64,000 nt of DNA from Escarpia spicata (lineage: Eukaryota > Annelida > Polychaeta > Sabellida > Siboglinidae). Each line of letters begins with the position of its first letter. Position 1 is the stretch's first letter. A program made the translations under genes and the position numbers. The notes below the pieces were generated by a model. It was not told the DNA's origin. It saw only the letters and a program-made list of their open reading frames with translations, and searched no databases. The stretch is taken from NCBI GenBank assembly GCA_963995525.1, contig OZ023217.1:2014627-2078626 (forward strand), in the 5' to 3' direction. This document shows positions 1 through 11,605 of the stretch, one piece after another.

Positions 1-395
1 ATGACATGACCCAACCAACTCCATCTCGAGATTTAAATAACAAATATTTAGGCATTAAATAAAAACATTTACAAAGGCTGTACTTGCTATGTCAGTAAAC
101 AAAACGGAACGATATACAACACACCATATTCTTTCTCTTTTTAAGAATCTTCACCCTTGACTTTATTATAACCGATATTAATAAGTGCCGTCGTTTTTAC
201 GCGTGCGCATGCTTTCATAAAGATACTTACTCATTATATATATATATATATTTCTGATTGATTTAATGGAAAATTAAACATCGTGATTCTAATAAAATTA
301 ATTACTTATTGATTGGTCAAATATCTACATAAATAAATATATAACGTTAGTAGGTCGATGTTCAAAGAAGGTAGCTTGATTGATACGTGCAACAT

Positions 396-474
<79 letters not shown>

Positions 475-576
475 CATGTATATATATATATATATACACT
501 AAAACTTGTATAACCCCAATGACGATCGTTGTTTGGTAGCCTGTAAAACATATTTAATTTTCCATTAAAACAATCA
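1..576. other. AT-rich non-coding stretch with (TA)n
   Basis: AT-rich sequence with a near-pure (TA)n run at 397-496 and a shorter one around 234-251. No coding signal or recognisable element. It lies upstream of the LIM exon in presumed 5' intron or flanking DNA. Confidence 0.6.
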
Positions 577-990
577 GACGTCATCTCGGCCCCTGGCGAT
601 CTTCTCGACAACGATCGAATTCCCGCGTCCATTAGACGCAGCAGACGACACAGCGACGCTAATTGGGGGTTTGGCGCTAAAACGCGGCGCCGTTGAGCGA
701 TCGTCGCGATATTCGAGCGGACCACTCGTATCGGTGCTCTGACGGCTAGGCCGTGCGGGGATTATAGCCTTCACCGGCGGCTTTTAAGAGGCGATTGTTT
801 CGCTGTCGTTGTCCGTCACGGCGTTAAATGTTCGGCGTCCGCTCGGGCGTTTTCTCCGAAGCCACCGCCGTATCGCCGCTCAATGCTAGCGTCCAATGCC
901 GGGAATACTAATCGAGTCGACGAACAACACCGTTGGCGCATTGTCAGTTGACTACGACTCGCGTATCTGTATAATTAATATCGCGCTATT
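577..990. other. CpG-rich non-repetitive segment
   Basis: About 410 bp visibly richer in G+C and CpG than the surrounding AT-rich DNA (many cg dinucleotides, e.g. aacgcggcgccg), with no internal repeat and no convincing ORF. The boundaries are sharp by eye. It could be a cis-regulatory element, an alternative promoter or an untranslated exon of the Lhx3/4-type gene; nothing in the sequence decides among these. Confidence 0.4.
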
Positions 991-2556
991 GTAGAACTAA
1001 TATTATTTACAAACGTCTGTCTGATTGCAGGTCTTTGCATCCAAAGGGAAACCGTTGTTATAATTTAGGGGCATGCACGTTTGATGGATAATTATCTACT
1101 GATGCGACATCCTTAGAACCTACGCAAAGTTGTAGTACTCGTAAATCATACAAAGGCGTGGTTGTTATTGCGCTAGACATTTGAAGAATTTGGTGACATT
1201 TGGCTTCCTATCGGTACGGCTAGCAGAAACCGAGAGATTCCCGACTTTTGCGTCGTGTTCTCGAGCTAAGAGTGATTCACGGCGACACGCGGCTATATAT
1301 TCTCCAGGCGCCGTTATAATAACACGCTTCACTAAGAGCTTGATAACGGCAGATCGGCTCGTATTTAGACGCAACGGTTTAAGTAAATATTATTATAGCG
1401 CATGAGCGCCTCCTAGTGTATAATGGTGGTTTCTCCTTCCGCTGTGATGCCGGTGTTGCGTTGTTGGTTTAGTGTTCCGTTCCAAACGTCTGTTTTTAAA
1501 AGTCAGACGTTGGGCGATCCACGGTCAGTCGTGACAGTTGTTCGTGTTTTTGTTGCGAACGGATGCATATCGGAACTACCTACTTATTGTTATGCGCGCG
1601 TGTCTGCGCGTGCGCTCGACTATTGTCTTTCTGCTCGGCGCATGCGTATACACCCGACTGAAACGTGCCGTTTCAGGGTAACAGCCTATTGTGTATGGCA
1701 GAGGGGTTCCGGTGAAAATATGCTTAAAACTGACAGGAGAACAGTTATATTTATACAGCGTCTCGCATAACGCACACCGAAATACGACACAATCAGTCCA
1801 CGAGCATAATCAAGTCACAGTTTTAGTTAGTAATGTTAATATCAGTAATATTAACCCTATAATATATACACAAAAGGACAGTAATCGTACAGAAAATACA
1901 TAGACCATTATTAATATGAATGGGCCGGTATCAATGGTATCAATCTGATCAAAATAATAGTTAACAGCAAGTCTCCGTGTAACGGTAACTACAATTTCGA
2001 GCTGATTGATACTTGGGCCACTTATTAAGAATAATTAGACCCTATCCGTGTATCTTCGGTGCAATTACAGCTTCCAATCAGGTTGGCATTTAGAGCGAAT
2101 GTAACGCTTTCGTGTCAGTTGTTATTTATTCCTGGCTTTAAAAAGGGTAGAAGGAAATGTGCCGGTGTGATTTGTAAATGAATTCCGTGCTATTTGGTCT
2201 GGGGATCCATTACAAAATTGAACCATTTTCCATCCGAAACTACGAGCTTCAGATGGTGTATAACCCGCTAGGAGTAACACAATCATCGGATAATTGGTTC
2301 TGCCTTCATTAATTTTAAAACATACTTTTACCAATATCTTCACAACCACTCCATTTACTACCCGATTTACCACTCCACCCCTATACCTTAGGCTTTTAGT
2401 CTAAGTAACAATATTTGATGTGGCACTTTCTGAAAATCAAATTAAATAACATCCACTGGTGACCCATCGTCTACCCATTTTGTAATTTCTTCAATAAAAC
2501 GTAATGTACTGGTTAGACAAGACCAGTAGTTTTTAGGAATCCGTGTTGATATTCAA

Positions 2557-2634
<78 letters not shown>

Positions 2635-3205
2635 TAGTGACTATATTGATCCATTGGTGTAAGTAATAAAAAACCTTTGCCAAAACTGTCCGAACCGATC
2701 TGATATGAACCATGTGTGAACAGTTAACACCTATCACGGGTTTGGCCATTCGTCCGCACGTCTTTCCGAATAGCACACTGTATTTACACTCATCAAAGAA
2801 CAACGAACATAAGTTCTCACTCACTGGAACACACGAAGATTTATATTTTCACTGGGGTCCATATTCCAGTGCAGGCAGTAAATGGACCCCCCTCCGAGGT
2901 CCGTGTACCACGGAGGTCCGTGTAAACCTCACATTGGCTTTGCCTTGGTACAGGAAGCTCTCCGAAGGCCTACATAAACTAGATGCGTGCGATTGTAAAG
3001 CACGAAGAACAGAACAAATCAATAGATGTCCTTGCAGATGTTGGCGTAGACGGAACCTACGGATATAATCCACAATCTCGGATGTGTACCATTGTTGGAA
3101 TATGAGTGCGTCATTTTGCTCGACGCGTCACCCAAAAGTACTTATGTGGGTACATTTATGTAATCAAACATACAGCCGTCATTTGGTCAATTTGATTTCC
3201 TATCG
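991..3205. other. Unassigned DNA with (TA)n
   Basis: No gene recognised. A (TA)n microsatellite occupies 2562-2628. On the minus strand, 2640-3072 has moderately open, protein-like frames (phrases such as FFDECKYSVLFG) broken by stops, which may be a decayed mobile-element ORF of unknown family. Everything else here is featureless to me. Confidence 0.4.
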
Positions 3206-3461
3206 ATTTCGATATAATGTGATCATACTTGTTTTATTATATAGGTCACACACAATTTACTTGATTATCAGAATTACCACCGTAGTTATAAGTAACCAAT
3301 CATCGTCACCATATATTTTTTTGATTTATTATTAATGTATCAATACAAACCTCATACAAATTCAGTTTATATAAATTATTAGCTATTTACAAATCTATTT
3401 TACAATCATTGTTTTTTAAATCATTCATAATGACACTGATAATTTTTCTGAGACTAACTTT
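3206..3461 (+). repeat. Direct repeat, copy 1 (partner 3929-4188)
   Basis: This 256-bp segment is repeated 723 bp downstream in the same orientation with roughly 85% identity by eye. Shared landmarks include tttcgatataatgtgatca at the start, cacacaa.ttacttgattatca in the middle and gagactaacttta at the end. It does not begin with TG or end with CA and no primer-binding site is evident after it, so an LTR is not supported. Confidence 0.8.
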
Positions 3462-3928
3462 ATTGTAATCACAAAACAAAGATCTCGCAATCTCGGGAGA
3501 GGGAAAAATAAACTAATTATTTACGTGTTGTGTCGTCTCAATGTTAATTGTTAACGCGGTGAAATATATCCTGAAATGCGCACCTCTGTTTGGTCTACAA
3601 CGTTTGTCTTCCTGTTCGACGTCATAGCGACACAATGTGACGCAACACGCTACGTTTTTACGTGCGTAATGTTCTAACATGTTGTCCAAACTTTATATCA
3701 TTGTACTATTCAACGACACATGACCAGATAGTACACAGAGGAATGCCGGACAAGAGGAACCAGTAAGAAAAAGGAATCATTTTGAGACAGCAAAGACAGT
3801 TACTTAAAGCGAAAAGAAAACGGTGGCAATTCATAGGACAATATATTCAGCTAGATAGAATCAGATTCAACGGTATTCGATGAAATATTGAACGCAGCAA
3901 AATTAGAAGCAAATAAATAATACGATGC
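3462..3928. other. Spacer between direct repeats
   Basis: 467 bp of single-copy-looking sequence between the two direct repeats. No ORF, no recognisable element. Confidence 0.5.
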
Positions 3929-4188
3929 ATTTCGATATAATGTGATCAGTCTTAATAGTTTATTATATAGGCCGCACACAACTTACTTGATTATCAAAAT
4001 TACCATCGTAGTTATAAGGTCCAATCGTCGTCACCATATATTTTTTCGATTGATTATTAATTTGTCAATAGAAACTTCATACAAATTAAGTTTTTAAATT
4101 ATTAGCTATTTACCAGTCTATTTTACAATCAATGTTTGTTTTTAAATCATTCACAATGCCACTGAGAATTTGTGTGAGACTAACTTTA
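3929..4188 (+). repeat. Direct repeat, copy 2 (partner 3206-3461)
   Basis: Second copy of the ~258-bp direct repeat, diverged by substitutions and small indels spread along its length, indicating an old duplication or two insertions of the same unknown element. Confidence 0.8.
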
Positions 4189-6033
4189 AGCTGGGGCTAA
4201 ATAAAGAGTGACGATTGCGTGGAGGAAGAATACAGCCAACGTCACCAGACGTGGCATTTCACTGAAGATCTAAGATATATATTCACAAATAAATCTGCCT
4301 AAAGATATTATTTTGTGGTTGCTGAAAATGTATAAATTATCACATGGAGTGAGATGGGAGTATTCGATAATCGCACGCGAATCGTGTGCATATCTTAGGA
4401 ACGTTTGGTTGGCGTCTTATCGTAATTATATAAAGTTTTGCACATATAAAAAGAACGAATATATCTTATATCCCCACTAGCAAACGTTAGTTTTCATTCG
4501 TGAGTCAAGTGCATGACTATATTATTAGCAGCACCAAAACATTAAGATGCGATATTCTTCGGCAAGCTAGGACACCTAATATGTGGGGTTTCCCATATCT
4601 CACGTACGCGATCGACTTCAATTTGAAGGATAAGACTTCCATGTACATCTGAGCAGCTTATATTGATTAAATATTTCACATATATGCGTTGAACTAGACT
4701 CTACATTTCTCAACGAAGAAGGAACATTTTCTTATAATTTTGCTAGTGAGGTCAGGGCATTCCATTGTTACATTGCGACAAGTAACTTCAATGCAGCACA
4801 ACTGTGCGGGTCATTTTATGGTTCGTAAACCGGGCAAAAACAGAGGAAATTTACGATGATCAGAGTGCACCAGTACAAACTCGCAAACACACACACGCTC
4901 TCACACACTCGCACTGGCGCATAATCGCGAGCGTGTGTGCGCTCATAAAACACGATCTTGCTGGCGGCGTTGGTCGCTAGTAATCAGCACATTAAAGGCG
5001 TGAAGTACCGATCGTGAATCGGGGAACATTAGCTGATTACCACTACCCGACACATCGCATGGATCGGCGGTCTAGAGCTGGCTTCATGTTAACACGGCAA
5101 CGTTACACGGACGAATGGTGGATATGATGACGATCATTTCCGTTTGAGCTACGATGACAAATGTAAACAAGATGGCGACGGCGACAAATTGCAGTCAGAT
5201 CTGATGAATACATAAACCCGATTTACCATCGAGAATCTGAGAAGTACGCAATGCACTGCCAAGATGTAAACGAAACAAACAAACAAATACTATGTCTAAC
5301 CTATTTACCAGGTTATTATTGTTTCATCATTATCAATTGTTACGCCCGCAATTTTTTTCTCGGTCATCTATGATATACATCTATGGTTTGTTTTCTATTG
5401 TTGGCCAACGTTGTTGTTATAATTGCTTCAATTGTTTACAATTTCGCCAGGGGCTACAGATGAATTGTACCAGTCGTCACAATTCACCGTGTCAGTTACC
5501 GACACGAGCCATGCTATCATTTTGTTCAGATTTTACAGTGGGCAGCATAGACCATAGTTTGGGAGATATGTGCACTAAACCGTCAACACGATATGTCCAC
5601 TTGTGTCCACTTGTGTCCACCCCTCATGTCTGATACATGTGTACACAATCATATTATTACACTATTAAACTTGTTTTTTCAATAGCACATGATTACTAAT
5701 GCTTGACGTGTTTATACAAGCTGCATACAAAACAAAATATGGTTGCCAAGCAAGGCTTTTTCTTCCGTCCCATTGAAATGATTTACAACATAAGGCCTAT
5801 ATCACCACAGCCCCCGCAGCCCAGGCAACACAATCACTGTTTCTCCCACAATGCATTTAGAAATGCATGCATCCTCCAGCAATGTTTAAGTTTGCTTATC
5901 AATCGTGTTCGCTAAGTCCAACAACGACACAGAATACTACACATAATATTACATTCCCTGGAATATTATGTGTTCAGTGTGTTTTCTCCGATATTCGGTC
6001 TTTTCCTAACTTCGCCGTCTTGTCTGTCGACAG
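4189..6033. other. Presumed intron upstream of the LIM1 exon
   Basis: Non-coding sequence running into the acceptor of the LIM exon. It contains a short CA/CT-rich run (4888-4915) and a moderately CpG-rich patch around 4915-5180. No upstream exon with a matching phase-1 donor could be recognised. The last 33 bases carry the pyrimidine tract and branch-like ctaac. Confidence 0.5.
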
Positions 6034-6208
6034 CCGCCATCCCCAAGTGTGCAGGGTGCAGCGAGCCGATCCTAGACCGGTTCATCCTGAAGGTCCTCGA
6101 CCGATGCTGGCACTCCAAGTGTCTCAAGTGTGCAGACTGTCAGACCCACCTCAACGACAAGTGCTTCTCAAAGGGCGACGAGGTCTACTGCAAGGAAGAC
6201 TTCTTCAG
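6034..6208 (+). CDS. Lhx3/4: LIM1-domain exon of an Lhx3/Lhx4-type LIM-homeodomain factor (internal exon only)
   Basis: This internal exon encodes the first LIM zinc-binding domain of a LIM-homeobox transcription factor, a nuclear protein family that specifies motor- and interneurons and, in vertebrates, pituitary. The reading frame shows the full LIM ligand series: CAGC (Cys codons 6048 and 6057), HSKC (His 6111, Cys 6120), Cys 6129 and 6138, then Cys 6162, Cys 6189 and Asp 6198. The stretches [16 protein letters not shown] and CKEDFF are characteristic of the Lhx3/4 group rather than Lhx1/5 or Isl. The acceptor AG is at 6032-6033, after a pyrimidine-rich run with a branch-like ctaac at 6006-6010. 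The donor is cag|gtgagc at 6209. The exon begins after codon base 1 and ends after codon base 2. Neighbouring exons, including LIM2, were not recognised in this window. Assignment to Lhx3/4 rests on residue pattern, not on a search. Confidence 0.9.
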
Positions 6209-6652
6209 GTGAGCACCGAAAGTGACGTCATAGAGAGTCAAAACAGGAAATGACGTGTTATATGGCAAACACTGTTTCGATATTGTTGTTGTTGTCGTCT
6301 TTCCCCGTGAGGTCCGCGATGAGGCTGGCATCGACCTCGTGTTGGTTCTTCTCCGTCCGTCTTCGAGCCCTTTCCACTATGGTCTTTATTCCCCCTGTCC
6401 CGTTCTCCTTTGTCTTCACAATCTCGCCATATCTCTCTTCACACGGTCTTTCGTCCCGTGTCGGTCGTGGTCGTTCCCTTCACCGTCTACTCTGAACGCT
6501 CCCGCTCTTTTCTCTAACCTTCTCCGTACATTCGATCAACGCAGTCCTTTTTAACCGACTCCCACGAGTTCCCCACGAAACCTTCTTTCATATCAACCTT
6601 CTCCCCCAGCAGGACAGTGACATTTGGTACGTGTGACAAAACCAAACGTGCC
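6209..6652. other. Intron start, pyrimidine-rich
   Basis: The donor gtgagc at 6209 is followed by a strongly C/T-rich + strand between about 6290 and 6560. No coding potential is visible. Confidence 0.5.
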
Positions 6653-6806
6653 ATTGCACATGTGAAAGGTGAACATTGCACACGTGAAAGGTGAACATTG
6701 CACACGTGAAAGGTGAACATTGCACACGTGAAAGGTGAACATTGCACACGTGAAAGGTGAACATTGCACACGTGAAAGGTGAACATTGCACATGTGAAAG
6801 GTGAAC
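6653..6806 (+). repeat. 22-bp tandem array with E-boxes (7 units)
   Basis: Seven head-to-tail 22-bp units with the core gcacacgtgaaaggtgaac. The five central units carry the palindromic E-box CACGTG; the first and last carry CATGTG. The units are almost identical, so expansion is recent or homogenised. The array lies 445 bp downstream of the LIM exon. Confidence 0.9.
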
Positions 6807-6963
6807 ATTGGTTACCAACAACGATGCAACGTTAATGCTGCATAGTGACAGTGATAAGACTACGTCACATTAATGACATATTGATATTCAATGTCATCGC
6901 AACAACGATCAGCTCGACCTAAAATGTGGGTCACTAAGATAAGGTATAGAAACGAATCGACAA

Positions 6964-7429
6964 CGTTGCTCGTGGATACGTACATCTCTCCAAAGGCAAT
7001 GGCATTGGCATTGGCATAGTGGAGACGTTGGTGCTCGTGGATACGTACATCTCTCCAAAGGCAATGGCATTGGCATTGGCACAGTGGAGACGTTGGTGCT
7101 CGTGGATACGTACATCTCTCCAAAGGCAATGGCATTGGCATTGGCACAGTGGAGACGTTGGTGCTCGTGGATACGTACATCTCTCCAAAGGCAATGGCAT
7201 TGGCATTGGCACAGTGGAGACGTTGGTGCTCGTGGATACGTACATCTCTCCAAAGGCAATGGCATTGGCATTGGCACAGTGGAGACGTTGGTGCTCGTGG
7301 ATACGTACATCTCTCCAAAGGCAATGGCATTGGCATTGGCATTGGCATTGGCATTGGCATTGGCATTGGCATTGGCATTGGCATTGGCATTGGCATTGGC
7401 ATTGGCATTGGCATAGTGGAGACGTTGGG
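6964..7429 (+). repeat. 65-bp minisatellite with terminal (GGCATT)n expansion
   Basis: About five 65-bp units containing gctcgtggatacgtacatct and two to three copies of the hexamer ggcatt. In the last unit the hexamer has expanded to about 15 copies (7325-7414). Because 65 is not a multiple of 3 the array is open in several frames on both strands; these frames are repeat artefacts. Confidence 0.92.
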
Positions 7430-9419
7430 TTTCCATCAAAATAGGAGTAGAACGTATGGCTGATAATACTTAAACATTAATGGTAATGATAATAATAATT
7501 ACACTAATAGTAATAACAACAACAATAATATCAATGACAATAACATACATGTGCTTGTCCAGATAGTTATATTATGGTACAAATAATTTAATAATATAAC
7601 AACACTTTATAATTTACAGCCTATTCCACAAATTAACCTATAATTATGTACACGTATTTGGATGAATTGTCATCATACAATATAAGGTCGTGCAATGTGC
7701 AGATTTTGAGGTCGAGAATGGCTAAACTACGAACTGAAACGACAAGTGCACTTGAGTTGAGGCAGTTAGTGTAAACCATAAAGCCCGATTCTAATATATC
7801 CAATAAGGAATTTCAATATGTGTTAATCCCGCTACAAATTATTGGTATTATCAAGTAGAGTATTAATTCGGGCAATAGAAAATAATAAATAATCACGCGG
7901 CAACAACGAGGCCCTTCACGCAATAAATCCCGCCAATTAAATAAGCTTCCGCACGTCGATTTGTCGCGTATTCAGACTCGTTTAGTGAAATATCGAACAT
8001 CTGTAGTATCAACTACGACATGTTAGCTCATTTGTGTAAATGTGTTGTTTATTTTAAATGATATCATTTGACAGACTACTAAATTAATTTCGTTTCAGCC
8101 GACCCGAAACTCGGGCGTAAAAAAACGACTGCACTCGTATTGTGATCACATCGAGGCTATGTATAATTTTACTATCACATTTTACCTGATCTAAACAACA
8201 TGTTAACAAAATAACGCACTATTTATTTTTTAATTAAATCAACAGCGCATATTATTTGAAATTACATATTATTTGAAAACCAACCAACTTGATTCTCTGT
8301 TGGCCAAATACATCCCGTGAGCTGCTTTAAAAAGATGTTATTATTATTACTAGCATTTCTATAGCGCCATATCTCCGGGACCAGCCCGTTCATAGGCGCG
8401 TACACACATTGTAAGACGTACATGGAAACAAATGTAAAAATATATATGTATAAAGATGCCGGTAAATGTAATAATTATTAAGATTTACAAGATTGTATAT
8501 ATATATATATATATATATAATGTGACCAACATACAAGATAATAAGTCTTAATTTGATATTTACATTCTAGTTGGTGTTTATCTGTTAAGCTGTACATTTT
8601 CTCAAGTTTCCCAAGCGTGGCTGCGGTGAGAATGCATAACCCCCTCTTGTCACGATTAAATAAACGCATTATCATCAATAAACAATGCCCTCTATGTAGG
8701 ATGCCGGGCGAATTTATTACGTTTTATAACCTACATCTTATTAGCATCGCTACGTCAACCGCGGACAACCAAATCGTATTAATAACACTACTGCGCTTGG
8801 TAATGATATTAGTCGATATGCAACATAAATATATCAACAACATTAGTTAAATTGGCAGCCAATTATATGACCAATATTAAAACATACAATAAAAATACAT
8901 TTAATAATTATGAGTTTGTATAGCAATAATGCAAATTGCGTCTGTGTCGTTGGTACGTGGTGTTTTTATTTGGTTGAATAATGGAGTTCTGCAGCTATTA
9001 ATGAGGCGACGCCGGCAGCAGTAAATTGTAGTGATCACGTTTGTATAATGGCACCGGGGCGTTATTATAATACACACCATTTGTCATTTTGGTTAGCGCC
9101 TAAACGGGCTGAGACAAATATGTCCCTTGGTAGTCGTTTGTTTTACGAAGTTGTGTTGTTTATGATAACATTTCCTTACACGAAACCTTACGTTTCGCGA
9201 AAACAGAGCACTCAAATGCGTAGTGACGCAGTGTTGAAAGCGGCGGAGCAATCGACGGCTATTTGTGGAAAGGCGAATATATTAATAACGCTAGACATCA
9301 CTGGTTCTGTGATAACACGTCCAGCGGCTTCGCGATAGATAACAGCTCTTCCTGATGTTACTGTATATCTGTATCATGTTGTTCTGTAGTTGAATTAATT
9401 GATCTATGTTTAAACGAAA
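7430..9419. other. Intron, mostly unassigned
   Basis: AT-rich sequence without a recognised gene. It contains a possible L2-type 3' tail at 8335-8410 and a short (TA)n at 8496-8519. Nothing else identifiable. Confidence 0.5.
8335..8410 (-). mobile_element. LINE or SINE 3' tail remnant
   Basis: Read on the minus strand this segment ends atggcgctatagaaatgcta followed by (ATA)n. That arrangement of ggcgc, atagaa and an ATT/ATA tail resembles the 3' end of the L2-clade element at 54545-54700. No coding part remains. Confidence 0.4.
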
Positions 9420-9545
9420 ACGTTAATGTCATAGTAATAGTAGTAGTAGTAGTAATATTGGTTATTAATATTGTTATTTATATTATTATTATTATTGATA
9501 TTATCGTTATTATTAATATTATGTATTATTATTATTGACACTATT
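9420..9545. repeat. (TAG)n / (ATT)n imperfect trinucleotide repeat
   Basis: Low-complexity AT-rich trinucleotide run, tagtagtagtag followed by interrupted attatt repeats. Confidence 0.8.
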
Positions 9546-9644
9546 ATCAAATTAAAAAAGTCACTTTGAGGAATTAGCGAATGTAATGCATAATCAGTCA
9601 GTCTATGAGCTTAATATTGCCCGCTTGATGTTTACTACAAACAC

Positions 9645-9647
9645 ATA

Positions 9648-9678
<31 letters not shown>

Positions 9679-9936
9679 ATATATATAAGTGTATAATTAT
9701 AGAGTGTGTATATTATACAGTGCATAATTATATATTATATATATATAATGTATAATTATATAGTGTATATATATTATATAACGCATATATATATATATTA
9801 TATATGATTTTTTTATGTGTTTATATATATATATGCATATATTATATATACGAGTGTTTATATATATATATATATAATATAATATATATATATAATATAA
9901 TATATATATATATATATAATATATATATATATATAA
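9645..9936. repeat. (TA)n-rich cruciform-prone segment
   Basis: Roughly 290 bp almost entirely of TA/AT dinucleotides with short interruptions, giving many self-complementary stretches. Open frames here reading YIYIYI are not genes. Confidence 0.85.
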
Positions 9937-10606
9937 ACTCGACATTTGAATGCAGCTTACTTTCAATTTTAGAATAATTGCCGTCTTCACATAATTTTGT
10001 TTTGATTGTTTAACCTATGTAGGTGCTAGAACATAATATAAGAAATGTAAGGTACACGTGGCAACGCTAATTATGTGATTTAACATTCTTTAAAATCTTA
10101 GTGCCACGGTATTCTATTTATATTTGTAAATACGCCATTCTTCGTGGACACGCGCACGACGACACCACGAATAATAACTAAATACTATGACGATGTGAAC
10201 AATAACCCATCAGCAAAGGCCGGTCCGACAACATCAAACCAGTGACGTCAGGTGGGCGGAATTATTTAGCGCATCCCGACAACCAGGCTGATACTTCCTC
10301 GATTCAATATGTGCCAACATTGTCGTAAGCATGGAGGAGAGATAAAGCTAATTTCCCAACGGTCGTCGCTATACCGCCCGCTGCTGCAGAACACAAGCCG
10401 ACCGGCAAACTTGGTTTATTTCACAACGAATTCACCAACGTCGACTAAATCGTGTACATAATAGGGGCAATCGCGCTAAGACGTGTAGAGAATTAACAGG
10501 ATTTTGAAGGGGTATATTAACCAACCCACTGATGAATTTTTATCGTGACTTTGACGATTATTATTATTATTATTATTGTCGTAAGTGTAATTATTAGTAT
10601 ACAATT
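9937..10606. other. Unassigned intronic DNA
   Basis: No gene or known repeat recognised apart from a short (ATT)n run at 10558-10576. Confidence 0.5.
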
Positions 10607-10688
10607 CGCATCGTCATCATCGTCATCATCGTCATCAAAAATTCGCATCGTCATAATCGTCATAATCGTCATCATCATCATCATCAAA
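10607..10688 (+). repeat. (CGTCAT)n minisatellite
   Basis: Imperfect repeats of cgtcat and cgtaat, immediately followed by the SINE/LINE-like tail at 10690-10750. Confidence 0.85.
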
Positions 10689-10689
10689 C

Positions 10690-10750
10690 TGTAAAGCGCT
10701 TTGAGCAGTCCTGATGACTGGATACTGCGCTATATAAGAACTTAGAAAAA
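10690..10750 (+). mobile_element. SINE/LINE 3'-tail fragment
   Basis: Contains gtaaagcgctttgagcagtc, then gactggatactgcgct and tataagaactta. The last ~42 bases match the tail of the tRNA-headed SINE at 57227-57345 with about four differences, so the two belong to one family or share a LINE-derived tail. No tRNA head is visible here; the simple repeat lies where it would be. Confidence 0.7.
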
Positions 10751-11480
10751 ATCATCGTCATCACAGGCGGCGACGACCACCATCACCGTCTTCATCATTA
10801 TCGTCATTATTACACTCTACTGGGATCGAGCAGCTCGTACGTTATAATGTTATCAGATACAATACGTATATCGTAAAATAGTTATCCGTGCCGAAGGATG
10901 ACTATTTAATGAAATACTCCTACACAGCTACACGTTATCGCGAGAACGAATGTAATTATGGCGAAAACACTTTTCTTTGAGCTGATGTTTACGTCTGTTA
11001 ATAAATAAAATGGGATCCTAGCTTCTGACGCAAGGATACGTGCGATGCAACGAAACAGGAGGGGGAACTGATCACGAACAGTGGTCTTGCTGATAGGGAT
11101 CGCATTCATAATTTACCACCGTCTCCGCACGTTTGTTCGCTGTAATTACAGAATTGCAGTGCCCGAGGCGGTCTGGGCCGATCGATCCTTCCCGTTACAC
11201 TAGTTCGGCAACTCGTTTGGACATTCATGCATGTCTATCGTCACGGTTAGCCTATTAAATGATATTTCAATAATATTGTTTTACCAATGACTGTTGGCAC
11301 GCACTGACCTGTAGAGGCAATACAAGTGGACCATTTATTAAATATATAACTCTAAGGGCTACTAATAGATCGTGTGCTAAAACATTCGGTTAGATGTCTT
11401 AATGCATTTCTTACAACTGTAATATTGTGAAGAAGCAGGAAATTGCAACGTTTTGAGCCGACTAAAGTGTTTGCTTGTCT
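10751..11480. other. Unassigned intronic DNA
   Basis: No gene, repeat family or conserved motif recognised, apart from a weak continuation of cgtcat-like repeats to about 10815. Confidence 0.5.
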
Positions 11481-11605
11481 TTTCGCCGTCGTCTTCGTTG
11501 TCTTCTTCGTCGTCTTCTTCGCTGTCTTCTTCTTCGTCTTCTTCGTCGTCTTCTTCATTGTCTTCTTCGTCGTCTTTTTCGTCTTCTTCTTTCCTTCCTT
11601 TTAAT
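11481..11605 (+). repeat. (CTT/CGT)n minisatellite
   Basis: Imperfect cttcttcgtcgt repeats, one strand all-pyrimidine-like. The minus-strand translation is a lysine/threonine run with no sequence complexity and is rejected as a gene. Confidence 0.88.

Noticed and set aside
3206..4188. LTR retrotransposon
   Set aside because: Direct repeats lack TG..CA ends, no primer-binding site, no gag/pol in the 467-bp interior.
5292..5633. 113-codon ORF upstream of the LIM exon as a possible first exon
   Set aside because: No resemblance to Lhx3/4 N-termini, ends at a stop without a phase-1 donor, and is rich in Cys/Phe without pattern.
7019..7463. Several frames of 100-180 codons on both strands
   Set aside because: All lie in the 65-bp minisatellite and (GGCATT)n.
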